64,000 nt of DNA from Nitrospirota bacterium. GTDB lineage: Bacteria > Nitrospirota > Nitrospiria > Nitrospirales > Nitrospiraceae. The stretch covers positions 248,001-312,000 of the forward strand of contig JAUXVD010000003.1 of NCBI GenBank assembly GCA_030684575.1. Reading direction: 5' to 3'. This document shows, one piece after another, positions 44,975 to 53,116 of the stretch (its first letter is position 1; each line of letters begins with the position of its first letter). Made by a program: the position numbers and the translations under genes. Below the pieces are notes generated by a model. It was not told the origin of the DNA. It made no database searches and saw only the letters and a program-made list of their open reading frames with translations.

Positions 44975-47392
44975 GTGGGTAATGTCACGCAGGATAAGCA
45001 GTTGGTGAAATGGTTCGAGGAGCTCGGTATCGAGGACGTTCCGCTGGTCGGCGGAAAGAATGCGTCGTTGGGAGAAATGTATCGTGAGCTGGCCGCCAAA
45101 GGCGTGAAGGTGCCCAACGGTTTCGCCGTCACGGCTGAGGCCTATCGACTCTTCCTGAAAGACGCGAAGCTCGATGCCGTGATTCGGTCGATTCTCAACG
45201 ACTTAGATACGCACGATCTGACCAACCTTCAACAGCGTGGGAAGCAGGTACGGCAGGCGATTCTCGCCGAGACGCTTCCGCCTGAGTTGGCCGATGCGAT
45301 TACCGACGCCTACGACCGGCTGAGTAAAGGACTTCCCGAGCCAGCGGATGTGGCGGTGCGCAGCAGCGCAACGGCGGAAGATTTGCCGGATGCCAGTTTC
45401 GCCGGACAACAAGAGACCTACCTCAATGTGCAGGGGCATCTGTCACTCCTGGAGCATTGCAAGCGCTGTTTTGCCTCGCTCTTCACCGATCGAGCCCTCT
45501 CCTACAGGGCGGACAAGGGCTTCGATCATTTGAAGATCGCCCTTTCCATCGGGGTGCAGCGGATGGTGCGATCGGATCTGGCGACCTCCGGCGTGATGTT
45601 TTCCATCGACACCGAAACCGGTTTTCGCGAGGCCGTCTTGATCAACGCGGCCTATGGCCTGGGCGAAAACGTCGTGCAGGGGACCGTCAATCCCGACGAG
45701 TATTATGTGTTCAAGCCGACGCTCAAGCAGGGCTATCGGCCGATCTTGCAGAAAATGCTCGGAACCAAGGAGTTCAAACTCATCTACGATATCGGCGGCG
45801 GCAAGATGGTGAAGAACGTGCCGGTGTCTCAGGGTGACCGATCGAAGTTCGCCGTAACCGACGAGGATATCCTGACCCTCGCCCGCTGGGCCTGCGTGAT
45901 CGAAGATCATTACAGCGCGAAGCGAGGCACTCCCAGCCCGATGGACATGGAATGGGCCAAAGACGGACTCACCGGAGAACTGTTTATCGTCCAAGCCAGA
46001 CCGGAAACGGTCCAATCCCTTCAACCGCGCGATACGCTGGAGACCTATCGCTTGAAGGAAAAGGGGAAGGTGTTGGTGGCGGGCCGCAGCGTCGGAGAAA
46101 AGATCGGGCAGGGCCCGGTTCGTGTGATCAGGAGCGCCCGGCAGATTCACGAGTTTCAGTCAGGTGAGGTGCTGGTGACCGATAAAACCGATCCTGATTG
46201 GGAGCCCATCATGAAAATAGCCTCTGCGATCGTCACCGATCGTGGCGGACGGACCTGCCACGCCGCGATCGTCAGCCGCGAATTGGGCCTGCCGGCCATC
46301 GTCGGGACCGAACAGGGGACAGATGTGCTCCTCGACGGACAAGCGGTGACGGTCTCCTGCGCGGAGGGTGATACCGGTTTTGTGTATGAAGGGCAGCTCC
46401 CGTTTCACGTCGAGACGCTGGACGTGAAGGGCCTCGGGCGGCCCAAGACTAAAATCATGATGAATGTCGGGAATCCACAAGAAGCCTTCGGACTGTCATT
46501 CATTCCCAACGACGGCGTCGGGTTGGCCAGGGAAGAATTCATCATCAGCTCCTACATCAAGGTCCACCCCCTGGCGTTGCTCAACTTTGACCGGCTGGAG
46601 GATCAGGCGCTCAAGGCTGAGATCGGGCGGATCACGGCCGGGTACTCGGACAAACCCAGATTCTTTGTCGATAAACTGGCCCAGGGCGTGTCGATGATCG
46701 CGGCTGCCTTCTACCCGAAGGATGTGATCGTCCGGCTCAGCGACTTCAAGAGTAATGAGTATGCGGACCTGCTCGGTGGCCGCGGCTACGAACCGAAGGA
46801 AGAGAACCCGATGCTGGGCTTTCGCGGGGCGTCACGGTACTACGACCCGCGCTATCGGGAGGGGTTTGCGTTGGAATGCCGGGCGATGAAACAGGTGCGG
46901 GATGAGATGGGCCTGATCAACGTGAAACTCATGGTCCCGTTCTGCCGGACGGTCGACGAAGGGCGGCGTGTGATCGCGGAAATGGAGCGACATGGCCTGA
47001 AGCAGGGCGAGAGGGGCCTTGAGGTCTACGTGATGTGTGAGATTCCGAGTAACGTGCTACTCGCCGAGCAGTTCGCGGAGATCTTCGACGGTTTTTCTAT
47101 CGGATCGAACGACCTGACACAACTTGTCCTCGGCGTGGACCGGGATTCAGCAATCGTCGCGCACCTGTTCGACGAGCGGAACGAGGCCGTGAAGAAAATG
47201 GTGGCAAGCGTCATTCAAGCGGCCAAGGCGAAGGGACGAAAAGTCGGTATCTGCGGACAGGCGCCGAGCGATTATCCAGAGTTCACCCGGTTCTTGGTGG
47301 AGCAAGGCATCGACAGCATTTCGCTCAATTCTGACGCCGTCGTCAAGACCACGCTGGCCGTGTTGGAGTTGGAGCGTAACCGGGTTGGATGA
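44975..47392 (+). CDS. ppsA: Phosphoenolpyruvate synthase PpsA
   Basis: PpsA makes phosphoenolpyruvate from pyruvate, ATP and water for gluconeogenesis, supplying hexose for the glucan genes. At 805 aa it is full length. The N-terminal ATP-binding domain begins LVGGKNASLGEMYRELAAKG and includes VAVRSSATAEDLPDASFAGQ. The swivelling phosphohistidine domain has GGRTCHAAIVSRELGLPAIV (His429), and the C-terminal PEP-binding barrel has the region GFSIGSNDLTQLVLGVDRDS. The start is GTG 44975 with TTAAGGAG upstream. Pyruvate phosphate dikinase is excluded by length and overall pattern. Confidence 0.96.
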   Translation: MGNVTQDKQLVKWFEELGIEDVPLVGGKNASLGEMYRELAAKGVKVPNGFAVTAEAYRLFLKDAKLDAVIRSILNDLDTHDLTNLQQRGKQVRQAILAETLPPELADAITDAYDRLSKGLPEPADVAVRSSATAEDLPDASFAGQQETYLNVQGHLSLLEHCKRCFASLFTDRALSYRADKGFDHLKIALSIGVQRMVRSDLATSGVMFSIDTETGFREAVLINAAYGLGENVVQGTVNPDEYYVFKPTLKQGYRPILQKMLGTKEFKLIYDIGGGKMVKNVPVSQGDRSKFAVTDEDILTLARWACVIEDHYSAKRGTPSPMDMEWAKDGLTGELFIVQARPETVQSLQPRDTLETYRLKEKGKVLVAGRSVGEKIGQGPVRVIRSARQIHEFQSGEVLVTDKTDPDWEPIMKIASAIVTDRGGRTCHAAIVSRELGLPAIVGTEQGTDVLLDGQAVTVSCAEGDTGFVYEGQLPFHVETLDVKGLGRPKTKIMMNVGNPQEAFGLSFIPNDGVGLAREEFIISSYIKVHPLALLNFDRLEDQALKAEIGRITAGYSDKPRFFVDKLAQGVSMIAAAFYPKDVIVRLSDFKSNEYADLLGGRGYEPKEENPMLGFRGASRYYDPRYREGFALECRAMKQVRDEMGLINVKLMVPFCRTVDEGRRVIAEMERHGLKQGERGLEVYVMCEIPSNVLLAEQFAEIFDGFSIGSNDLTQLVLGVDRDSAIVAHLFDERNEAVKKMVASVIQAAKAKGRKVGICGQAPSDYPEFTRFLVEQGIDSISLNSDAVVKTTLAVLELERNRVG

Positions 47393-47729
47393 CGGAAAAG
47401 GACAGCTACACCACTGAAGCGCCGCCGCAGCACCGCTGCTTCAAGATGGCCCTACTGATAGGGATAGTGCGGTGTTCTGCCCCTCGTGCCAGTTGCTCAC
47501 TGTAGCTAAATGTCCCTTCCCTCTCACCCTGAGCATGTCGAGTGGTGTGAAAGTCGTGAAATTTTCGCCGGTCGTTGAAGAGCGATCAGGGCATTGCTCT
47601 TGCTGACGTTGATCACTGTGTTCCTGCCTATCGCGAGTTCCTGCAACCGGTTCAGCTCGGAATTAGGTAGGCCTACGCAGGCGGAATATCATGCCGGATG
47701 TTCAAGCAATCGTCAGGGGGCAAGAGCGT
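47393..47729. other. Intergenic region after ppsA, with a possible tiny lipoprotein frame
   Basis: Contains a TTG-started 49-codon frame (47594-47743) reading LLLLTLITVFLPIASSCNRF, which resembles a lipoprotein signal with a lipobox Cys but has no usual start. An imperfect inverted repeat lies near 47530-47555. Nothing else is visible. Confidence 0.35.
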
Positions 47730-47966
47730 ATGGAGCAGCCTAAGAAGAGCGACGGCTGGTTGGCCACATTCCTTCGTGAAGTAATCAGCATGCCGCGCCG
47801 GCATATGTTGGTTTTTGTTGTCGCGACCCTCTTGCTCGTTGTCGTGGAGATCGAGTTGGTCGAAGGATGGCACCTAGTTCATCTCGTCGAACTCGTGGGC
47901 CTGATGGTGTTTCTGTTTCTTCTCTGGGCGGCCTGGCGGGTCCGACGTTTCAGAATGAGCAGGTGA
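47730..47966 (+). CDS. Small two-helix membrane protein
   Basis: A 78-residue protein (91 if the ATG at 47691 is used) with two membrane helices (MLVFVVATLLLVVVEIELV and LVELVGLMVFLFLLWAAWRV) linked by EGWHLVH, ending in a basic tail RRFRMSR. The His residues in the linker might bind something, but no family is known. Upstream of the hydrogenase genes by about 105 bases. Confidence 0.5.
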   Translation: MEQPKKSDGWLATFLREVISMPRRHMLVFVVATLLLVVVEIELVEGWHLVHLVELVGLMVFLFLLWAAWRVRRFRMSR

Positions 47967-48071
47967 GAAGGTGGGCGTGGCTCAATCCCGGCTGAAAAGA
48001 AAGGGCGGGCACTGATGATACCCAATCGAAGTGTTGTCGGTCTGCTAGAGAGAGATGATAGCTGATTTGTC

Positions 48072-49214
48072 ATGGCCTCCAAATCTAACAATCAGATTAA
48101 CGTTATACCGAAAGTTTTGCTTCAACAGTTGATCGATGTGCTTTCTGCACAAGGCTATCGCACGGTCGGTCCGGTCGCGCGCGACGGAGCTGTCCTCTGG
48201 GACACCATCCGACAGGTATCGGATCTGCCGATCGGTTGGCGCGATGAGCAGGCGCCTGGACGCTATCGCATAGAACAGACCGGCTCGGCCAGGATTTTCG
48301 GTGTGGTCCATGGGCCGCAGTCTGTGAAGCCGCTGGCATTTGCGCCGCGTGAGCCGTTGCTGACGATCGAACGGAGTCAGGGGCGGGTTTCGGTTCAGCC
48401 GACAATGCCGAAGAGCGAGAAGGTTGCGGTGCTCGGGGTGCGGGCCTGCGATCTGGCAGGGCTCGCGATCCAGGATCACATCTTTCTGAAAGACGCCTAC
48501 CGGGATCCCTATTATCGTACACGTCGTGACGGCCTGTTTCTGATTGCGGTGAACTGCACTCGCGCGCTCGCCACCTGTTTTTGCGCCTCGATGGACACCG
48601 GTCCGCGAGCGGGCGCAAGTTTCGACCTCGCCCTGACCGAATTGGACGAAGCATTTCTCGTGGAAGCAGGCAGTGAAGCTGGCCGAGAGGTGGTGCGCGC
48701 ATTATCGCCTGCGCCGGCCTCGACCGCGCAGACCCGCGAAGCCGAACAGCAGATCGAGGCCTGCGCCGGTAGCCAGACGCGGCAGTTGGACCGATCGCAG
48801 CTCCCACAGGCCCTGTATGACGCGCATGAGCATCCACGATGGGACGATGTCGCGGTGCGCTGCCTCGCCTGCGGGAATTGCACGATGGTGTGCCCGACCT
48901 GTTTCTGTCATGCGGTCGAGGAGGTGCCGAACCTCACGCAGACAGGTAGTGAACAGAGCAGATTGTGGGATTCCTGTTTCACCCAGGACCATGGCTATAT
49001 TCACGGCAAGAACATTCGACCGACAATCAAGGATCGTTATCGCATGTGGCTCACCCACAAGCTGGCTTCCTGGATCGATCAGTTCGGCACCTCCGGCTGT
49101 GTCGGCTGCGGACGGTGCATCACCTGGTGCCCGGTCGGGATCGATCTCACCGAAGAGTTGCCGACGTTACTGAAACCATCGAGTCCGGCCAAGGAAAAAT
49201 CTAGCCAATCATGA
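48072..49214 (+). CDS. hydB: Group 3b [NiFe] hydrogenase/sulfhydrogenase beta subunit (iron-sulfur)
   Basis: A 380-residue iron-sulfur subunit that carries electrons between the hydrogenase dimer and the flavin subunit. Its C-terminal half has two [4Fe-4S]-type motifs, RCLACGNCTMVCPTCFC (Cys264, 267, 270, 274) and GCVGCGRCITWCPVGIDLTE (from Cys343), with another Cys-rich area (GVRACDLAGLAIQDHIFLKD, CFCASMDTGPRAG). This order matches the AsrA/HydB family. The stop overlaps the next gene's ATGA. Naming follows archaeal hydBGDA; the substrate partner (NADP or sulfur) is not settled by sequence. Confidence 0.88.
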   Translation: MASKSNNQINVIPKVLLQQLIDVLSAQGYRTVGPVARDGAVLWDTIRQVSDLPIGWRDEQAPGRYRIEQTGSARIFGVVHGPQSVKPLAFAPREPLLTIERSQGRVSVQPTMPKSEKVAVLGVRACDLAGLAIQDHIFLKDAYRDPYYRTRRDGLFLIAVNCTRALATCFCASMDTGPRAGASFDLALTELDEAFLVEAGSEAGREVVRALSPAPASTAQTREAEQQIEACAGSQTRQLDRSQLPQALYDAHEHPRWDDVAVRCLACGNCTMVCPTCFCHAVEEVPNLTQTGSEQSRLWDSCFTQDHGYIHGKNIRPTIKDRYRMWLTHKLASWIDQFGTSGCVGCGRCITWCPVGIDLTEELPTLLKPSSPAKEKSSQS

Positions 49215-50077
49215 CACGCTTCTCACAGGTCACGGAGAATGGCGCACTCAATCCCTATCTGATTCAGCCTGCCACGATTGTGGAGAAGATCAGAGAAGCG
49301 GAAGATATCGACACCTATCGGTTACGTTTCGTCGATGAACAGGCGCGGCGGAGTTTTCGATTCGCGGCCGGGCAGTTCAACATGGTTTATCTCTTCGGCG
49401 TCGGCGAGGTGGCAATCTCGATCGTGTCGGATCCTGATGAGCCGGAGTCCCTGGCCCACACCATCCGTGCGGTAGGGCGAGTCACCAAGGCCATCGCGCA
49501 ACTGCAGCCTGGCGATGAGCTGGGCATCCGTGGGCCGTTCGGACAGGGCTGGCCGCTCGACGACGCGCTGGTCAAAGATGTGCTGATCGTGACCGGCGGG
49601 CTGGGCTGTGCGCCGGTCGTCGGCGCCATTGAATATATCTTTCGTCGACGCAACCAGTATGGAGCCGTGAAGATTCTACACGGGGTCAAGACGCCGCACG
49701 ACCTGCTCTTTCGGGAGCGGTTCGATGCCTGGCGAAGACATCCCGATACTCAGGTCTTATTGACCAGCGACCAGCCCGATAAGACCTGGCATTACCACGT
49801 CGGCGTGGTGACGGAACTTTTCGAGCAAGTGGCGTTGGACCCGGCACGGACCATGGTCTTGATGTGCGGACCGGAGATCATGATGCGTTTAGGCGTGCCG
49901 ATCTTGATGCAGCGAGGGATTCCGGCGACCGCGATCTACGTCTCGCTGGAGCGGCACATGGAATGCGGGATCGGCCTCTGCGGCCATTGCCAATTGGGCC
50001 CCTATTTTCTGTGTAAAGACGGCCCGGTCATGCGGTACGACCGGGTCGCGCCGTGGTTGGGACGGACTGGTGTGTGA
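49211..50077 (+). CDS. hydG: Hydrogenase gamma subunit, FAD/NAD(P)-binding
   Basis: A 288-residue diaphorase subunit of the ferredoxin reductase type. It has a FAD-binding beta-barrel (about 15-105; RSFRFAAGQFNMVYLFGVGE), an NAD(P)-binding domain with DVLIVTGGLGCAPVVGAIEY, and a C-terminal [2Fe-2S] cluster motif MECGIGLCGHCQLGPYFLC (Cys252, 257, 260, 268). It is predicted to exchange electrons with NAD(P)H. The start overlaps the beta gene by ATGA. Confidence 0.9.
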   Translation: MTRFSQVTENGALNPYLIQPATIVEKIREAEDIDTYRLRFVDEQARRSFRFAAGQFNMVYLFGVGEVAISIVSDPDEPESLAHTIRAVGRVTKAIAQLQPGDELGIRGPFGQGWPLDDALVKDVLIVTGGLGCAPVVGAIEYIFRRRNQYGAVKILHGVKTPHDLLFRERFDAWRRHPDTQVLLTSDQPDKTWHYHVGVVTELFEQVALDPARTMVLMCGPEIMMRLGVPILMQRGIPATAIYVSLERHMECGIGLCGHCQLGPYFLCKDGPVMRYDRVAPWLGRTGV

Positions 50078-50099
50078 TCGGTGATGGGATGCCGTCGCT

Positions 50100-50948
50100 A
50101 TGAATGACAAGAACACAATTAAACCGCTCGTGACGCCCATGCGGCCCAAGCTCGGTGTCTTTAAATTCGCCTCCTGCGACGGATGCCAGCTCAGTATTTT
50201 GAACCTCGAAGATGACCTGCTCGCGCTGGGGCAGGCCTTGAACATTGCCTATTTCCCCGAAGCTTCCAGCGACATGAGGGAGGGGCCCTACGACATCGCC
50301 TTGGTGGAGGGGTCCATCACGACGCCGGAAGATGCGCATCGAATTCTGTCCGTGCGGAAGCAAGCCGCCATGTTGATCACGATCGGCGCCTGCGCCACGG
50401 CAGGCGGGATTCAAGCCCTGCGTAACTGGGGGGATGTCGAGGCTTTCAAACGAGTGGTCTATCCGAGTCCTCAGTATATCCAGAGCCTCAGTACCTCGAC
50501 GCCGATCTCGGAACATGTGCATGTCGATTTTGAGTTGTGGGGCTGTCCGATCGATAAAACTCAATTACTCCTGGTGATCACCGATCTATTAGCCGGCGTG
50601 CAGCCGCGACTGCCAACACATAGTGTATGCATCGAATGTAAACGCCAGGGGAACGTCTGCGTGATGGTCGCCAAGGGGATTCCCTGCCTCGGGCCTGTGA
50701 CACGTACCGGTTGCGGTGCGATTTGTCCGAGCATGGGTCGGGACTGCTACGGCTGTTTCGGCCCGGCCGAAGGCCTGCATGAAGGTCCCGGACTCCCTCC
50801 GAATACGGCCGCGCTGGCCAAGGAGTTTAATCAGGGACTCCAACTTATTCCCGCTGAGGTGTTGCGCCGGTTCCGCGGCATCAACGGCTCTGTCAGGCCG
50901 TTTCGAGAGGAGAGCCAGGCATGGGAGCAGAAAGACCGTGACGCGTGA
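50100..50948 (+). CDS. hydD: [NiFe] hydrogenase small subunit, group 3-type
   Basis: A 282-residue soluble small subunit that chains electrons to and from the active site. FASCDGCQLSILNLEDDLLA (Cys26, Cys29) begins the proximal cluster, with LITIGACATAGGIQALRN and CIECKRQGNVCVMVAKGIPC, then CGAICPSMGRDCYGCFGP. There is no Tat signal, as expected for a cytoplasmic group 3 enzyme. It starts 22 bases after the gamma gene. Confidence 0.92.
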   Translation: MNDKNTIKPLVTPMRPKLGVFKFASCDGCQLSILNLEDDLLALGQALNIAYFPEASSDMREGPYDIALVEGSITTPEDAHRILSVRKQAAMLITIGACATAGGIQALRNWGDVEAFKRVVYPSPQYIQSLSTSTPISEHVHVDFELWGCPIDKTQLLLVITDLLAGVQPRLPTHSVCIECKRQGNVCVMVAKGIPCLGPVTRTGCGAICPSMGRDCYGCFGPAEGLHEGPGLPPNTAALAKEFNQGLQLIPAEVLRRFRGINGSVRPFREESQAWEQKDRDA

Positions 50949-50978
50949 CGAGTACTATATAGCGCGAGCCTGTACGTC

Positions 50979-52286
50979 ATGAGTGAATCAAACGACAATA
51001 AGACAAGAACCATCTCGGTCGGCATGATTGCGCGCGTCGAAGGCGAAGGCGCACTCCGTGTCTCTGTGAAAGAGGGCGTCGTGCAGGATGTCGAGCTGAG
51101 GATCTTCGAGCCGCCGCGGTTCTTCGAGGCCTTCCTGGTAGGGCGACATTACGACGAGGTGCCGGACATCGTGGCGCGGATCTGCGGCATCTGCCCCGTG
51201 GCCTACCAGATGAGTGCCGTCCATGCGTTGGAGCAGATCTTCGGTGTGACCGTGGAGGGGGCGCTGCGGGATGTGCGGCGGATGATCTACTGCGGCGAAT
51301 GGATCGAGAGCCATACGCTCCACGTCTACATGCTCCACGCGCCGGATTTTCTCGGCTATGCCAGCGCGATCGCGATGGCCAAAGATCATCCGGAGATCGT
51401 GACCAGGGGGCTGCGATTGAAGAAAGCCGGCAATGCTTTGATGACCCTGCTGGGTGGCCGCTCCGTGCATCCGGTTTCGGTGAAGGTTGGTGGATTTTCT
51501 CGCGTGCCGTTGCGCCGTGAACTGGAGGGGCTGAAAGATGAATTCCTGTGGGCACGCGATGCAGCGGTGGAGACTGTCCGCTGGGTCGCGGGGTTCGACT
51601 ACCCTGATTTTGCGCAAGACTATGCCTTCGTCGCGCTCCGTCCTCCCGATGCGTATCCCTTCAACGCGGGGCCGATCCTGTCCAGTGGCGGTTTGAATAT
51701 TTCTGCTGAGGAGTTCGAACAGTATTTCAGGGAAGAACAGGTGCCCTATTCCACGGCGCTTCAATGCAGACTCAATGGGGCCAGTTATTTGGTGGGGCCA
51801 ATGGCGCGGCTGAACCTCAATCATGACCATCTGTCGCCGCTGGGGAAGCAGGTATTGGCCGACACCGGACTGTCGGTGCCTCTGTGCAATCCTTTTCACG
51901 CGGTCGTGGCCCGCTCCGTCGAAATCCTCTATGCGATCGAGGAAACGCTGCGGATCATCGACCGCTACGAGCCGCCACCCAGTCCGTCGGTCCCGGTGAC
52001 CGTGCGTGCCGGTATCGGTATGGCCTGTACCGAAGCGCCGAGAGGAATTCTCTATCATCGGTATCGGGTGGATGGCGACGGCCTGATTCGCGAAGCCAAG
52101 ATCGTTCCGCCCACCTCGCAGAATCAGCGGCGGATCGAGGAGGATCTGCGAGCCTATCTGCCTCGTCTGCTGGATCTCTCGAACGAGCAAGTGGCGTTGG
52201 GATGTGAAAAAATTATCCGTTGTTATGACCCTTGTATCTCCTGCGCGACGCATTTCTTGAAACTGGACATTCAGCGTGACGGGTAA
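50979..52286 (+). CDS. hydA: [NiFe] hydrogenase large (catalytic) subunit, group 3b-like
   Basis: A 435-residue catalytic subunit that binds the NiFe centre. The L1 motif [20 protein letters not shown] has Cys69 and Cys72, and the L2 motif [10 protein letters not shown] has Cys419 and Cys422, giving four nickel ligands. The ten residues after the L2 His ([10 protein letters not shown]) are the likely pro-peptide removed by the endopeptidase. Lack of a signal and the partner genes place it in group 3. H2 oxidation or production with NAD(P)H is expected. Group 3b against 3d is inferred from the subunit set. Confidence 0.93.
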   Translation: MSESNDNKTRTISVGMIARVEGEGALRVSVKEGVVQDVELRIFEPPRFFEAFLVGRHYDEVPDIVARICGICPVAYQMSAVHALEQIFGVTVEGALRDVRRMIYCGEWIESHTLHVYMLHAPDFLGYASAIAMAKDHPEIVTRGLRLKKAGNALMTLLGGRSVHPVSVKVGGFSRVPLRRELEGLKDEFLWARDAAVETVRWVAGFDYPDFAQDYAFVALRPPDAYPFNAGPILSSGGLNISAEEFEQYFREEQVPYSTALQCRLNGASYLVGPMARLNLNHDHLSPLGKQVLADTGLSVPLCNPFHAVVARSVEILYAIEETLRIIDRYEPPPSPSVPVTVRAGIGMACTEAPRGILYHRYRVDGDGLIREAKIVPPTSQNQRRIEEDLRAYLPRLLDLSNEQVALGCEKIIRCYDPCISCATHFLKLDIQRDG

Positions 52287-52289
52287 CGT

Positions 52290-52781
52290 ATGACACACAT
52301 CGGAGCGCAACATTCCGTCCGCATCATCGGAGTCGGCAATCTGTTCAGGGGCGACGATGCAGCAGGAGTCCTGGCCGCACGGCGGCTGAAGGCCCTGGTG
52401 GGAGACCGCGCCGACGTGATTGAAGCGGAGCTGGCTGGTCTCGACGTGCTGGACTTGATGGCAGAGGCGTCAACGGTATTCCTGATCGATGCGGCAAGGA
52501 GCGGTCAGCCTGCAGGGACCATTCATCGTCTCGATGCGTCTGCCGGGCCGATCTCAGCAGACCTGTTCCCTCATTCCACGCATGTCCTGAATGCGGTAGA
52601 CGCGATCGAGATGGGCCGTACCTTGGGCCTCCTTCCATCTCGCGTGATCGTATATGGACTGGAAGTCGGGGACACCAGGGCCGGGAACGAGCTGTCTCCG
52701 GCGGTTGCCGCAGCGTTGGATCAGGTTGTCGAGCGAGTCGTCCATGAGTTGGAGGCGCTTTCGTGCACGAGTGGCAGCTGA
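52290..52781 (+). CDS. Hydrogenase maturation endopeptidase
   Basis: A 163-residue protease of the HyaD/HybD/HycI family, which removes the C-terminal peptide of the large subunit once nickel is in place. It has RIIGVGNLFRGDDAAGVLAA with the metal-site Asp, and a conserved second Asp/His area (LDVLDLMAEASTVFLIDAAR, HSTHVLNAVDAIEMGR). It is 3 bases after the large subunit gene and overlaps hypA by 19 bases. Confidence 0.9.
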   Translation: MTHIGAQHSVRIIGVGNLFRGDDAAGVLAARRLKALVGDRADVIEAELAGLDVLDLMAEASTVFLIDAARSGQPAGTIHRLDASAGPISADLFPHSTHVLNAVDAIEMGRTLGLLPSRVIVYGLEVGDTRAGNELSPAVAAALDQVVERVVHELEALSCTSGS

Positions 52782-53116
52782 TGGCCCAGGTGGTCAAGAT
52801 GGTAGAGGAGGCGCTCAGCCAGGCTCCCTCTGCGAGACCGTCGGTCGTGCGGCTCAAAGTCAGTACGCAGTCTCATATCTTCGAGCACGATGCGGCGACC
52901 TTGCAATCGGTCTTTGCTGCGGCCGCAGCGGGGACTGTGGCTGAGCAGGCCGCGCTGGAGATTCTGCCGGTGTCGGTCACGGGCCACTGCCGGCTCTGCG
53001 GGACGTCCTGCGAGATGCATGAGTTGCTGCAATGTTGTCCTGGTTGCGGGTCGGCAAGTGTGGAAGCGGAGCCAGTCCCTGAGGTGATGCTGTACGAAGT
53101 CGTGGTGAAGGAATGA
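52763..53116 (+). CDS. hypA: Hydrogenase nickel-insertion accessory protein HypA
   Basis: HypA binds nickel and passes it to the large subunit, usually with HypB. It is 117 aa, starts GTG with the protein beginning MHEW (His2 is the nickel ligand; HypA normally begins MHE), and has a zinc site in CRLCGTSCEMHELLQCCPGCG (C-x2-C twice). It overlaps the endopeptidase gene. hypB is not found in the window. Confidence 0.93.
   Translation: MHEWQLMAQVVKMVEEALSQAPSARPSVVRLKVSTQSHIFEHDAATLQSVFAAAAAGTVAEQAALEILPVSVTGHCRLCGTSCEMHELLQCCPGCGSASVEAEPVPEVMLYEVVVKE

Noticed and set aside
47530-47555. Imperfect inverted repeat after ppsA as a terminator
   Set aside because: The stem is interrupted and no T-run follows.
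50988-52313. 441-codon minus-strand frame opposite the hydrogenase large subunit
   Set aside because: Shadow frame; the plus strand has intact L1 and L2 nickel motifs.
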